Shown: in pieces, positions 27,120-35,186 of the stretch | How the letters are laid out: each line of letters starts with the position of its first letter | How positions within the stretch are numbered: position 1 is the first letter of the stretch | Source: Streptomyces sp. NRRL B-24484 | Lineage (GTDB): Bacteria > Actinomycetota > Actinomycetes > Streptomycetales > Streptomycetaceae | Direction of reading: 5' to 3' | DNA: 36,661 nucleotides | Assembly (NCBI RefSeq): GCF_000717715.1 | Contig: NZ_JOAI01000058.1 | Coordinates: 1-36,661 of the forward strand | Notes under the pieces: model-generated | Database searches by the model: none | What the model was told of the DNA's origin: nothing | Seen by the model: only the letters and a program-made list of their open reading frames with translations | Translations under genes and position numbers: made by a program

Positions 27120-27160
27120 CCGAGGGGCGGGAGCGGCCGGGCCCGGGGCCCGCCCCTCGG
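27120..27160 (-). terminator. Hairpin terminator after the GT-C gene
   Basis: A perfect 12-bp stem (CCGAGGGGCGGG at 27120-27131, pairing with 27149-27160) with a G+C-rich loop that can fold further. It lies seven bases past the stop at 27168. Confidence 0.85.
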
Positions 27161-27167
27161 ACTTCCG

Positions 27168-28505
27168 TCACTTCTCGCCGCCCACCGCCACCACTGCGGG
27201 TCCCGCGAGGTGCTGTCGCAGCAGCGGGACCAGGAGGACGATGCACAGGGCCGTCCCGTAGGCCAGCTGCTGGGCGGTCTGGCCTCCCGTCAGGTAGAGC
27301 ACCTGCCCGGCGGCCGGGACGGCCAGCCACTCCCAGCGGCCGTCGAGTGCGACCAGCGCGACCACGAGCAGCCCGTACCACGGGTAGGAGGGCGCGACCA
27401 GGAGCAGCGCCGTGCCCGTCACCAGGAGTGCGCCGGCCCACGGTCGGTGCGGGTCACCCCGGCGCAGGACCCGGACCACCACGGCCGCGAGGACCGTCGC
27501 CGCGGCCCACGGCGCGAGGCGGTCGGGCAGCACGAGGCGCAGCAGTCCGAACCGGTCGATGTGCCCCTGCTCGTAGCCCTCCTCCTGGAGGTAGCCCGGC
27601 AGGTAGCCGAGGACGGAGGCGCCCGAGGCCGCCGCGTACGGGAGGTAGCTCAGTGCGAAGAGGCCGAGCGCGGATCCGACGAGCAGGACGTCGCTGCGGG
27701 TCGGACGCCGGGCCAGGAGACCGGACAGCGCACCCGGGAGGGCGAGGGCCGGCAGCAGTTTGGCCGCGACCGCGCCGCCCAGGAGGAGTCCCCCGCGGAC
27801 CGGCCGCCCTCGCGTCGCGCAGCCGAGGCCTGCGATCGTGAGCAGTGCGCCCAGCGTGTCCACGTGCGCATCGTTGACGGCCCACACGGTCACGCCGGGG
27901 AACCATCCCCACAGCGCGGCCCGCCGCGCCTCCCTGCCCGGCCTCAGCAGGAGCCCGGTGGTGGCCAGTGCCAGTACGGCCCCGCCGGCCTGCACCCCGC
28001 GGACCCCGCCGCCGAACGGGTGGAGCGCGAGGAACCACGCCTGCGCCACGGGCGGGTAGACGGTGTGCACGGCCGGCCGGTTGATGCGGGTGCAGTCCCC
28101 GGCCGTGGTGCGTCGCTCGTCCCAGCCCGTGCAGTCGTGGTCCGCCGGGAAGAGCCCGGGATCGCGCAGGCGCGCCAGCGCCGGATCGTCCGGGGTGCGG
28201 GCGTAGGGCGAGATCCCGGCCGCCTGGACCCGGCCGTCCCACACGTAGCGGTAGGCGTCGTCGCTGGTGCGCGGTGGGGCCAGGAGTCCGACGGCGGCCA
28301 CGGCGATGCTGCCGGCCAGGACGAGCGGTCCCGCCTGCCGGCCGGGCACCCTGCGCAGCAGCAGCAGCGCGAGTGCGAAGAGGACGACGTCGAGGAGGTA
28401 CCACCCGGGCAGTGGGAGGGTGCCGCTGCGGGCGACGGTCAGCGCCAGGGCGGTGACCAGGGCGGCGAGGGCGAGGAGGCAGGGCAGGACGGTGCGGGAG
28501 GTCAC
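27168..28505 (-). CDS. GT-C family membrane glycosyltransferase, GT87/mannosyltransferase-like (445 aa)
   Basis: The protein has about ten to twelve membrane helices. A long first external loop contains SDDAYRYVWDGRVQAAGISP and a TVYPPVAQAWF segment, characteristic of polyprenol-phosphate-dependent GT-C transferases of the GT87/DUF2029 type; the DD pair is the likely catalytic site. It would move a sugar from a lipid-phosphate donor on the outer face of the membrane. The GTG start has GGGAGG about nine bases upstream. It is divergent from the molybdoenzyme gene and shares the intergenic box at 28558-28573. The GT2 protein nearby could make its lipid-linked donor, by inference. Confidence 0.8.
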   Translation of the reverse strand: MTSRTVLPCLLALAALVTALALTVARSGTLPLPGWYLLDVVLFALALLLLRRVPGRQAGPLVLAGSIAVAAVGLLAPPRTSDDAYRYVWDGRVQAAGISPYARTPDDPALARLRDPGLFPADHDCTGWDERRTTAGDCTRINRPAVHTVYPPVAQAWFLALHPFGGGVRGVQAGGAVLALATTGLLLRPGREARRAALWGWFPGVTVWAVNDAHVDTLGALLTIAGLGCATRGRPVRGGLLLGGAVAAKLLPALALPGALSGLLARRPTRSDVLLVGSALGLFALSYLPYAAASGASVLGYLPGYLQEEGYEQGHIDRFGLLRLVLPDRLAPWAAATVLAAVVVRVLRRGDPHRPWAGALLVTGTALLLVAPSYPWYGLLVVALVALDGRWEWLAVPAAGQVLYLTGGQTAQQLAYGTALCIVLLVPLLRQHLAGPAVVAVGGEK

Positions 28506-28557
28506 GCCGCCCACCCTCCCACCGGCAGCGGCGGGCGGGCCGCTCCGCGCGGGCGCC

Positions 28558-28613
28558 GTTCGGATTCCGTAAGCACGTCGGAGCACCGGGATGACGTGCC
28601 GGGGCGCTTCGAT
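28558..28613 (+). promoter_or_regulatory. Two-component box and -10 of the molybdoenzyme gene
   Basis: The box GTTCGGATTCCGTAAG is at 28558-28573, identical to the response-regulator box except at two central bases. The weak -10 TTCGAT at 28608-28613 begins 50 bp from the box start, with six bases to the GTG at 28620. The box could also serve the divergent GT-C gene. Confidence 0.6.
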
Positions 28614-28619
28614 GGACGC

Positions 28620-29816
28620 GTGGAAATCGAACCCGCCGACTCCGGCGCTCCGACCGTCCGCCGCCGCTTCGACCCGCCGCTGCCTGCTCCACCCGCGTTC
28701 CTTCGTCGCGGGCCGTTGCGTGAGGGGACCTTCACCTCTGCGCTGCACGAACCGCGCACGGTGGTCGCCGTCGGACGCTGGCTGGGCGTGGCCCTGCTGG
28801 TCTGCTTCCTGACCGGTCTGACCAGCCATCTGCTCCAGGGCCCGCCCGGCTGGCTCGCACCGCACCTGCCCGCGCGGCCGGTGAACGGCTACCGGATCAC
28901 CCAGGGGCTGCACGTGATCAGCGGTCTGGCCGCGATTCCGCTGGTCGGCGCGAAACTGTGGGTGGTCTACCCCCGGCTGTTCGAGTGGCCGCCGGCGCGC
29001 AGCGTGCTGCACGCTCTGGAGCGGCTCGGCATCGCCGTCCTCGTGGCGGCCGTTCTGCTGGAGCTGTTCACGGGCCTGCTGAACACCCTGCAGTGGTACC
29101 CGTGGCCGTTCCCGTTCCGGCAGACCCACTTCTGGCTGGGCTGGCTGGCCACCGGCGGGCTTCTGGTCCATCTCGCCGTCAAGGCGCCGCTGGTCGCCTC
29201 CGTCTGGTGGCGCCGGGCCGCTCCGGCCCTGGCGCAGCGCCGTGCGTTCCTCGCGGCGACCGCCGCAGCGGTCGGCACCGTCACCCTCGTGACCGCCGGT
29301 CAAAGTGTGCCCTGGCTGCGTGCCCTGGACCTGCTGGCCCCACGGCGCCCCGACATCGGCCCCCAGGGGCTGCCGGTGAACCGCACCGCCGCCCAGGCCG
29401 GGACGGTCACCGTGCCGGTCGGCTGGCGGCTGCGGGTCGACGGACCGCGGCCGTACGAGCTCACCCTCGCCGATCTCGCCGAACTGCCGCAGTACGAGTT
29501 GGAGTTGCCGATCTCCTGCGTGGAGGGCTGGAGCGCGGCAGCCCGGTGGACGGGGGTGCGGATGGCCGACCTGGTGCGGCGGGCCGGTGCCCTGCCCGGT
29601 TCGGCGGTGCGGGTCACCTCTCTGGAGGTCGAAGGACCGTACCGGGTGATGGAGATGCCCGCACCGTACGTCGACGATCCGCTCAGCCTGCTCGCCCTGC
29701 GGGTCAACGGCGAAGTCCTGGACGCGGACCACGGGTTCCCTGCACGCGTCATCGCGCCGAACCGTCCCGGCGTCCTGCAGACCAAGTGGGTCGAGCGCAT
29801 CGAGGTGATCGCATGA
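28620..29816 (+). CDS. Membrane-anchored molybdopterin-dependent oxidoreductase (398 aa)
   Basis: Residues about 45-215 form a four-helix cytochrome b-like membrane domain with histidines placed to bind haem (HVISGLAAIPLVGAKLW, FWLGWLATGGLLVHLAVK). Residues about 265-398 form a sulfite-oxidase-fold molybdopterin domain with the metal-ligand Cys300 in ELPISCVEGWS and the final GVLQTKWVERIEV signature. Such fusions pass electrons between the membrane and a periplasmic reductase or oxidase site; the substrate is unknown. GTG 28620 is taken as the start because of the upstream -10, and an in-frame GTG at 28596 is the alternative. The ATG of the next gene overlaps its stop (ATGA). Confidence 0.87.
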   Translation: MEIEPADSGAPTVRRRFDPPLPAPPAFLRRGPLREGTFTSALHEPRTVVAVGRWLGVALLVCFLTGLTSHLLQGPPGWLAPHLPARPVNGYRITQGLHVISGLAAIPLVGAKLWVVYPRLFEWPPARSVLHALERLGIAVLVAAVLLELFTGLLNTLQWYPWPFPFRQTHFWLGWLATGGLLVHLAVKAPLVASVWWRRAAPALAQRRAFLAATAAAVGTVTLVTAGQSVPWLRALDLLAPRRPDIGPQGLPVNRTAAQAGTVTVPVGWRLRVDGPRPYELTLADLAELPQYELELPISCVEGWSAAARWTGVRMADLVRRAGALPGSAVRVTSLEVEGPYRVMEMPAPYVDDPLSLLALRVNGEVLDADHGFPARVIAPNRPGVLQTKWVERIEVIA

Positions 29817-30244
29817 CCACCGCGGTCCGGGCCCTGGTCCTGACAGCCGGCCTCGCCCTGATCGGCTACGGCCTGCACGGGCTGCTCGGCGACCCGTACA
29901 TCACCGACCCGGTGGACGTCCTGGTGTGGGGGGTCGGCGGGCTGGTGATCCACGACGGGCTGTGGGTGCCGCTGGTGTGTCTGCTCGGCGTGTTCCTGGT
30001 CCGCCGGCCGTTGCTGCGGGGGTGGCTGGTCGTCGCGGCGGCCGTCACCGCCGTCGGCCTGCCCGCCGTACTGCGTGCGGGCGACGACGGCGGCAACCCG
30101 TCGGTGCTGCCGCTGCCCTATCTGCGCAACTGGCTGCTGGTGCTGGCCGCCACCGCCGGCGTTGCGCTGCTGGTCGCGTTCGTCGGGCGGTGGCGGCGCG
30201 GCCGGGCCGTCAGGCGCCGGGCACCCCGGGAAGACCGGTCGTGA
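29813..30244 (+). CDS. Small membrane protein partner of the molybdoenzyme (143 aa)
   Basis: The protein has about four membrane helices (including ALVLTAGLALIGYGLHGLLG, LGVFLVRRPLLRGWLVVAA and LLVLAATAGVALLVAFVG) and a basic C-terminus. It starts inside the stop codon of the oxidoreductase gene (ATGA), so it is translationally coupled. No cofactor motif is clear. It may be an assembly or membrane subunit. Its last 35 bp overlap the end of the convergent phosphorylase gene. Confidence 0.75.
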   Translation: MTTAVRALVLTAGLALIGYGLHGLLGDPYITDPVDVLVWGVGGLVIHDGLWVPLVCLLGVFLVRRPLLRGWLVVAAAVTAVGLPAVLRAGDDGGNPSVLPLPYLRNWLLVLAATAGVALLVAFVGRWRRGRAVRRRAPREDRS

Positions 30245-31067
30245 GTCCGTCGAGGGCGTGCCCGCACGGGCACTCGCGCACCGGCGGAAGCCCCTCCACC
30301 GCCTTGAACAGCACGGTGCGCAGCCGGTCGACGTTGCGGGCGAACTCCTTCAGCACCTCGCCGTGGGTGACGCCCTGCCCGCTCTCCACACCGGCGTCCA
30401 GATCGGTGACCAGGGCGATGGAGGTGTAGCAGAGGCCGAGTTCACGGGCGAGGACGGCCTCGGGGTGGCCGGTCATGCCGACCACCGACCAGCCGTTGGC
30501 GGTGAACCAGCGGGACTCCGCGCGGGTGGAGAAGCGCGGGCCCTCGATCACCACCAGCGTGCCGCCGTCGACCGGCTCCCAGGCGGTGGCCCGGGCGGCC
30601 TCCATCGCCCGGCGCCGTCCCGCGGGGCAGTACGGGTCGGCCATCGACACGTGCACCACGTGCGGCAGCGTGCCGTCCGGCAGCGGCAGCCCGTCGTAGA
30701 AGGTCTGCGGGCGGCCCGAGGTCCGGTCCACGAACTGGTCGGGCACCAGCAGGGTGCCCGGCCCGTACTCCGGGCGCAGCCCTCCCACCGCGCACGGCGC
30801 GAGCACCTGCCGGACGCCCAGGGAGTGCAGCGCCCACAGGTTGGCGCGGTAGTTGATCCGGTGCGGGGGAAGCCGGTGGCCGCGCCCGTGCCGGGGCAGG
30901 AACGCGACCCGGCGCCCGGCCGCCTCCCCCACGAACAGCGCGTCGCTGGGGTCACCGTACGGGGTGTCCACCCGCACCTCGGTCACGTCGTCCAGCAGCT
31001 CGTAGAGCCCTGAGCCGCCGATCACGCCCACGTCGGCGCGTGGCAGGACGTCCTGGTCGACCGTCAT
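30210..31067 (-). CDS. S-methyl-5'-thioadenosine phosphorylase-like nucleoside phosphorylase (285 aa)
   Basis: This is a family 2 purine nucleoside phosphorylase fold. The N-terminal VGVIGGSGLYELL, phosphate-binding RHGRGH followed by PPHRINYRANLWAL, and the base-site segment MTGHPEAVLARELGLCYTSI are MTAP-type signatures. It would split methylthioadenosine or a related 5'-modified adenosine into adenine and a sugar phosphate. The ATG at 31067 is preceded by AGAGGTGG. It ends inside the convergent membrane gene. Its place beside a methyltransferase and sugar enzymes hints at a SAM-derived nucleoside in this pathway, but ordinary methionine salvage is equally possible. Confidence 0.87.
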   Translation of the reverse strand: MTVDQDVLPRADVGVIGGSGLYELLDDVTEVRVDTPYGDPSDALFVGEAAGRRVAFLPRHGRGHRLPPHRINYRANLWALHSLGVRQVLAPCAVGGLRPEYGPGTLLVPDQFVDRTSGRPQTFYDGLPLPDGTLPHVVHVSMADPYCPAGRRRAMEAARATAWEPVDGGTLVVIEGPRFSTRAESRWFTANGWSVVGMTGHPEAVLARELGLCYTSIALVTDLDAGVESGQGVTHGEVLKEFARNVDRLRTVLFKAVEGLPPVRECPCGHALDGLTTGLPGVPGA

Positions 31068-31603
31068 CCCGGCCCACCTCTCTTCTCGGGAACAACCTCC
31101 CGGCCACTGTAGGAACGGACCGTGCCGGAACCGGGGACACGAGGGCTTACGAATCTCGAACGTCCGCCACGCCGCGAGCTCGGCACCCGGCAGGCCGACG
31201 CGCGGTCCACCGGCCTGCCGGTGCACCCGGTCCGGCGGAAGAAGTCGCCGGGCTCCGAGCGGATCGATGCCGACCTCGTGCGGCCAGGCCGTGACCGACC
31301 CCGCCGGCCCATTGATTTCCGTGGTTCAAGTCCTCGCTCGGCGGCCCAGGCGGCCTCGGGTGACGTCGAGTGGATCTGGGACGTCTCGGCCGGCACGGGC
31401 CCGTCGGTGAGGGCCGCCGTCGTTCGCGGGCCGTATCTCCTTGATGCTCTGCCGTGCCGGAGCGAGAGGTCTGTTGCTCGCCTGTGGGCGGAGATCCTCT
31501 GCCTGGCCGAATGAAGATCGTTGAAGTCCTTGTTCCGTACCGACCGGGGCGCTTCCCCGGTGAAGAGTCGCAGGCCGGGAATGCCGCACGGCCATGAGCG
31601 CCA
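31068..31603. other. Intergenic region between the phosphorylase and VOC genes
   Basis: A possible minus-strand -10 (TACAGT, plus 31106-31111) lies 39 bp before the phosphorylase start. A tRNA T-arm-like sequence, GGTTCAAGTCC, occurs near 31323 without the rest of a tRNA. Open frames on both strands lack recognisable domains. I see no gene. Confidence 0.45.
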
Positions 31604-31609
31604 TACGCT
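31604..31609 (+). promoter_or_regulatory. -10 element of a leaderless VOC transcript
   Basis: TACGCT, then six bases (CGACGC), then the ATG at 31616, with no ribosome-binding sequence. The surrounding CCATACGCTCGA is identical to the -10 region of the KimA-like gene. Confidence 0.55.
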
Positions 31610-31615
31610 CGACGC

Positions 31616-32089
31616 ATGTCCGACGTCACGTCTGCCGGCGGCGCAGCCGGTGACCTTCCCGCACCGGCCGAGGGCCTGGTGCTCACGCACTTCCTCACGG
31701 TCAGCGACGTCCCTCGCTCGCGGGCGTTCTACGTCGACGTACTGGGTGGAAGGGTCGTGCTGGCCGAGAACCCCTGCATCGTCAAGGCCGCCAACAGCTG
31801 GATCATCATGAACCCGGGCGGCGGCCCCACCGACGACAAACCGGATGTCGTCCTGCGCACGCCGGAGGACCCCCACACGGTCTCCAGCTTCCTCAACGTG
31901 CGGGTGGCGGACATCGACGACTTCTACGCCAGGGCGAGGGCCAAGGGGGCCGAGTTCCTCACCCCGCCCATCGACCGCCGAGCCGAGCTCCGCTGCTACA
32001 TGCGCGATCCGGACGGCTACCTCATCGAGGTGGGCCAGGCCACCGGGCTGCTCAAAGGCATCCTGGCGCACGTCGACACCGACACCTGA
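31616..32089 (+). CDS. VOC-family (glyoxalase/bleomycin-resistance-like) protein (157 aa)
   Basis: One VOC domain covers residues about 20-145 with the usual two-beta-alpha-beta-beta-beta-module pattern (THFLTVSDVPRSRAFYVDVL, YMRDPDGYLIEVGQATG). Candidate metal ligands are His25 and the Glu in LIEVGQ. The reaction is unknown; the family includes glyoxalases, dioxygenases and antibiotic-binding proteins. The start is set by the leaderless promoter. It stands alone, followed by a hairpin at 32167-32190. Confidence 0.85.
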   Translation: MSDVTSAGGAAGDLPAPAEGLVLTHFLTVSDVPRSRAFYVDVLGGRVVLAENPCIVKAANSWIIMNPGGGPTDDKPDVVLRTPEDPHTVSSFLNVRVADIDDFYARARAKGAEFLTPPIDRRAELRCYMRDPDGYLIEVGQATGLLKGILAHVDTDT

Positions 32090-32166
32090 CGAACCCGGCT
32101 CGGCGGGGATCCGCGCGGACCGCGCCCGCCCGTAAAGAGGCCGGCTCGGGGTCGCGGCGCCCTTGA

Positions 32167-32190
32167 GCCGGCGCCGCACGGTGCGCCGGC
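32167..32190. terminator. Hairpin between the convergent VOC and TetR genes
   Basis: GCCGGCGC at 32167-32174 pairs with GCGCCGGC at 32183-32190 around an eight-base loop. It lies between the VOC stop (32089) and the TetR stop (32251) and may serve both. Confidence 0.55.
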
Positions 32191-32250
32191 GGATTCCTCG
32201 ACCAAGGCGCCTCGGAAGGTTCAACCTGCCCGAGGACTCCTGCCGCGAGA

Positions 32251-32979
32251 TCAGTCCTTCGGCGCGCCGCCGTCTGCCGCGAGGCGGGTGAGCCACTCGC
32301 GCAGCAGGCGCTGCTCGGCGTCGCTCAGGACGTCCGCGTCGTCGGGGAGGGCGGCGCGCAGCGCGCGGGCCGCCGGGGCGGGACCGGTCTCCGCGGCGGG
32401 GACCGTCGGTTCGGCGCGGGTGACGGCGGCGATCATGGACTCGCGCAGGATGGTCAGCAGTGCCGGATTGCGGCGTTCCGCGGGGGTGGAGTGCCAGGTG
32501 ATGACCGCACCTCGGCCGGTGGCCTGGATGATCTGGGCGGCCAGTTCCTCGTCGACCCGCAGCCACCCCCCGGCCGCCAGCCGGCGCACCCGCCCGTGGA
32601 GGATCTCCAGGCCCGCGCGGTGTGCTGCGTCCGACTCCCGGCCGGTGGCCCGGTTCATCACCGCGAACAGCTCCGGACGCGAGACCCCGAACTCCACCAC
32701 CAGGTCCCAACCGCGGCGCAGCTCCTCCACCGGGTCCTCCGGGGCGGGGTCGAGCTGCGCGCGCTTGCTCTCCAGGAACTGTGCGTAGCCGTGCTCGGCG
32801 ACGGCCTCCAGCAGCCCCTCCTTGTCGCCGAAGAGGCGGTAGATCGCCGGCGGCTGCATCCCGGCCGCGGCGGCGACCGCGCGGGTGCTCACCGCGTCCG
32901 GTCCGCCGCTCTCCAGCAGGTCGACGGCCGCCACGACGATGCGGTGGCGAGGACTGTCGGTGGTGTCGCGGATGGGCAT
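32251..32979 (-). CDS. TetR-family transcriptional regulator (242 aa)
   Basis: The N-terminal helix-turn-helix (residues about 10-55: RHRIVVAAVDLLESGGPDAV, STRAVAAAAGMQPPAIYRLF, GDKEGLL) is typical of TetR. The remainder is a helical ligand/dimer domain. The ATG at 32979 lies six bases after TATCAT (plus 32986-32991) with no ribosome-binding sequence, so the mRNA is probably leaderless. It is divergent from the QorB/NmrA-like gene with 89 bp between starts, and probably represses both genes through the palindrome at 33011-33028. Confidence 0.9.
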   Translation of the reverse strand: MPIRDTTDSPRHRIVVAAVDLLESGGPDAVSTRAVAAAAGMQPPAIYRLFGDKEGLLEAVAEHGYAQFLESKRAQLDPAPEDPVEELRRGWDLVVEFGVSRPELFAVMNRATGRESDAAHRAGLEILHGRVRRLAAGGWLRVDEELAAQIIQATGRGAVITWHSTPAERRNPALLTILRESMIAAVTRAEPTVPAAETGPAPAARALRAALPDDADVLSDAEQRLLREWLTRLAADGGAPKD

Positions 32980-33010
32980 GAATCGATGATATCGGAGGCT
33001 TGCTTCCAGC

Positions 33011-33028
33011 GTTAGTTCCGGTGTTAAC
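33011..33028. promoter_or_regulatory. Palindromic candidate operator of the TetR regulator
   Basis: GTTAGTTCCGGTGTTAAC fits the palindrome GTTANNNCCGGNNNTAAC and lies between the divergent starts, close to the plus-strand -10 candidate TAACAT (33025-33030). Confidence 0.5.
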
Positions 33029-33068
33029 ATAAAAGTGATTCCACCGAAAACAACAGGGGAGAACTTCC

Positions 33069-33929
33069 GTGATCATCGTGACCGGAGCCACCGGAAAGCT
33101 CGGCCGCCGCACCGTCGAGCGCCTCCTGGACCGCTTCCCCGCCGACCACCTCGGCGTCAGCGTCCGCGACCCCCGCAAGGCCCAGGACCTCGCCGACCGC
33201 GGCGTCCGCGTCCGGCAGGGCGACTTCGACGACCCCGCCTCCCTCGTGCACTCCTTCGAGGGCGCCGAACAACTGCTCCTCGTCTCCCTCGACCGCACGG
33301 GCGAGGAGTGCGTCACCGGCCACCGCGCCGCCATCGACGCGGCCGTGAAGGCCGGCGTCGGCCGCATCCTCTACACCAGCCAGATGGGCGCCGCCCACGA
33401 CTCCCGCTTCCAGGCATGCCGCGACCACGCCCGGACCGAGGACCTGCTGCGCGCCACCGGCCTGCCCTGGACCGCCCTGCGCAACGGCTTCTACACGGCC
33501 AGCGCCTTGCAGTTCCTGGAGCCCGCCCGCCACACCGGCGACATCGCCCTCCCCGCCGACGGCCCCGTCGCCTGGACCGGCCACGACGACCTCGCCGAGG
33601 CGACCGCGGCGATCCTCGCCGACGAGGGCCGCTTCGAGGGACCCACCCCGCCGCTCACCGGCGCGGTGACGCTCGACTTCGACGCCGTCGCCGAGATCGC
33701 GACCCGGGCCACCGGACGGCCCTTCACCCGCACCGTCGTCCCCGACGAAGCCTTCCGCGAGCAGGCTCTGGCACACGGCGCCCCGGCCCCGATCGCCGAC
33801 CTGGTGCTGAGCATCTTCGCGGCAGCGCGGAACGGCGAGTTCACCGCCACCGACCCGACGCTGGCCGACCTGATCGGCCGGGAGCCCGCCACCTTCCGCA
33901 CCCTGCTGGAGCACGCCTGGGCCGAATAG
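33069..33929 (+). CDS. NmrA/QorB-like NAD(P)-binding oxidoreductase (286 aa)
   Basis: An atypical SDR with the cofactor loop VTGATGKLGRRT at the N-terminus. Its overall plan (SVRDPRKAQDLADRGVRVRQ, DFDDPASL, YTSQMGA, ALRNGFY) matches the QorB-type quinone reductase and NmrA-like group. The GTG start follows AGGGGAG at eight bases. It is probably controlled by the divergent TetR regulator, as often seen for detoxification reductases. The substrate is not known. Confidence 0.87.
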   Translation: MIIVTGATGKLGRRTVERLLDRFPADHLGVSVRDPRKAQDLADRGVRVRQGDFDDPASLVHSFEGAEQLLLVSLDRTGEECVTGHRAAIDAAVKAGVGRILYTSQMGAAHDSRFQACRDHARTEDLLRATGLPWTALRNGFYTASALQFLEPARHTGDIALPADGPVAWTGHDDLAEATAAILADEGRFEGPTPPLTGAVTLDFDAVAEIATRATGRPFTRTVVPDEAFREQALAHGAPAPIADLVLSIFAAARNGEFTATDPTLADLIGREPATFRTLLEHAWAE

Positions 33930-34067
33930 ATCCGGCGGGGCGCGGACCCGCTGCCCTGTGCGTCGCCCCGGCGCCCGCCACCCCGCGCCCCCACTCGCTC
34001 GCCGGGGTGCGGATCGACGGCACCGGCGGCGGCGCGATCACCTCAGTCGCGCGGTGCACGGCGCGGG

Positions 34068-34090
34068 GGCAGCCGCCCGGGGCGGCTGCC
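34068..34090. terminator. Hairpin between the reductase and esterase genes
   Basis: GGCAGCCGCC at 34068-34077 pairs perfectly with GGCGGCTGCC at 34081-34090 around a three-base loop, between two convergent genes. Confidence 0.75.
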
Positions 34091-34146
34091 GCCGGTGGTG
34101 TTCCCGTGGCCGTCGCCGACATCGCGTGGAGCACGCCGGGCCCGTG

Positions 34147-35076
34147 TCAGTGGACCGGTTCGAGGTGGCCGGCACCCGGGCGGCCGGCATGCACATGGGC
34201 GGCGAGGAAGCGGGCGGCGCGGTCGAGTGCGGCGTCCGCCTCGTCGAGGCGGCCGTAGTGGTGCTGGTAGACGTGCGGAAGACCGGGGCCGACTTCGAGC
34301 GTGACCTCGACGCCGTCCGCGCCCGCGCGGCCGGCCAGGCGGACCGCGTCGTCGAGCAGCACCTCGTTCGCCCCCACCTGTACGAGGAGCGGGGGAAGTC
34401 CGGTGAGGTCGGCGAACACCGGGCTGGCCAAGGGATTGGCCCGGTCGCCCGCGCCGACGTAGAGATCGGCGTAGGCGCGCACGTCGGCCTCGGTGAAGAT
34501 GGGGTCGGCGCTCTCCTTGGAACGGATGCTTCCTCCGGAGAGGGTGAGGTCGGCCCAGGGCGAGAAGACGACCACGGCGGCCGGCTGCGGCAGTCCGGCC
34601 TCCCGGGCGGCGAGCAGCGTGGCGATGCCCAGTCCGCCGCCGGCGGAGTCACCGGCCACGACGACGTCCCGCGGGTCGGCGCCCGACGCCAGCAGTTCGC
34701 GGTAGGCCTCGAGCCCGTCGTCGACGGCCGCGGGGAAGGGATGCTCGGGCGCCAGCCGGTAGTCCACCGACGTCGCGCGCAGCCCGGCGCGGCGGGCCAG
34801 TTCACCGGCCAGCCCTGCATGGGTGTCCGGCGAGCCGATGACGTAGCCGCCGCCGTGCAGGTAGAGCAGTCGGCCGGGGCCGGAGACCTCGGCCGGCTCC
34901 AGCTCCAGGGCCGGCCGCCCGCCCAGGACGGTCCTGCGGGTGACCACGCCCTCCGGCGCGGGGCGGGTGAGGGCCGCAGCGAAACCGCTGCGCTCCTCCT
35001 CGGGAGTGGGCCGCACATCGCTGCGAGGGACGGAGCGGAGCAGGGCGTCCAGGGCGTCGCGCTGCTGTCGGGACAT
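34147..35076 (-). CDS. HSL-type alpha/beta-hydrolase, esterase (309 aa)
   Basis: The oxyanion motif LYLHGGGYVIGS, the nucleophile elbow VVAGDSAGGGLG and the late PHVYQHH histidine region identify a hormone-sensitive-lipase-family carboxylesterase. The VDYRLAPEHPFPAAVDD segment is also typical. The ATG at 35076 has GGAGG six bases upstream. It is divergent from a MarR regulator with GATTC-N4-GAATC palindromes between them, so it is probably MarR-repressed. The substrate is unknown. Confidence 0.92.
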   Translation of the reverse strand: MSRQQRDALDALLRSVPRSDVRPTPEEERSGFAAALTRPAPEGVVTRRTVLGGRPALELEPAEVSGPGRLLYLHGGGYVIGSPDTHAGLAGELARRAGLRATSVDYRLAPEHPFPAAVDDGLEAYRELLASGADPRDVVVAGDSAGGGLGIATLLAAREAGLPQPAAVVVFSPWADLTLSGGSIRSKESADPIFTEADVRAYADLYVGAGDRANPLASPVFADLTGLPPLLVQVGANEVLLDDAVRLAGRAGADGVEVTLEVGPGLPHVYQHHYGRLDEADAALDRAARFLAAHVHAGRPGAGHLEPVH

Positions 35077-35104
35077 GTGGGGCCTCCATGGGTCGGGATG
35101 CGAA

Positions 35105-35171
35105 GATGGATTCCCGGGAATCCATCTGCCCGACTCTAACCGGATTCCTCGGAAGATGATTCCCAAGAATC
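35105..35171. promoter_or_regulatory. Palindromic MarR operators between the esterase and marR genes
   Basis: A perfect 22-bp palindrome spans 35105-35126 with the core GGATTCCCGGGAATCC. Related imperfect copies are at 35142-35157 (GGATTC-CTCG-GAAGAT) and 35158-35171 (GATTC-CCAA-GAATC). They lie in the divergent promoter region, the last one five bases before the marR ribosome-binding sequence. Repression of both genes is the simplest reading. Confidence 0.75.
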
Positions 35172-35186
35172 TACTGGAAGGCCGAT

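Noticed and set aside
26808..29816. A 1002-codon plus-strand open frame
   Set aside because: Only 28620-29816 is coding. The upstream part is the reverse of the GT-C gene, with long runs of Arg, Gly and His.
31300..31345. tRNA-like T-arm GGTTCAAGTCC
   Set aside because: The stem has a mismatch and no acceptor, D or anticodon arm can be found. An integration-site remnant is possible but unsupported.
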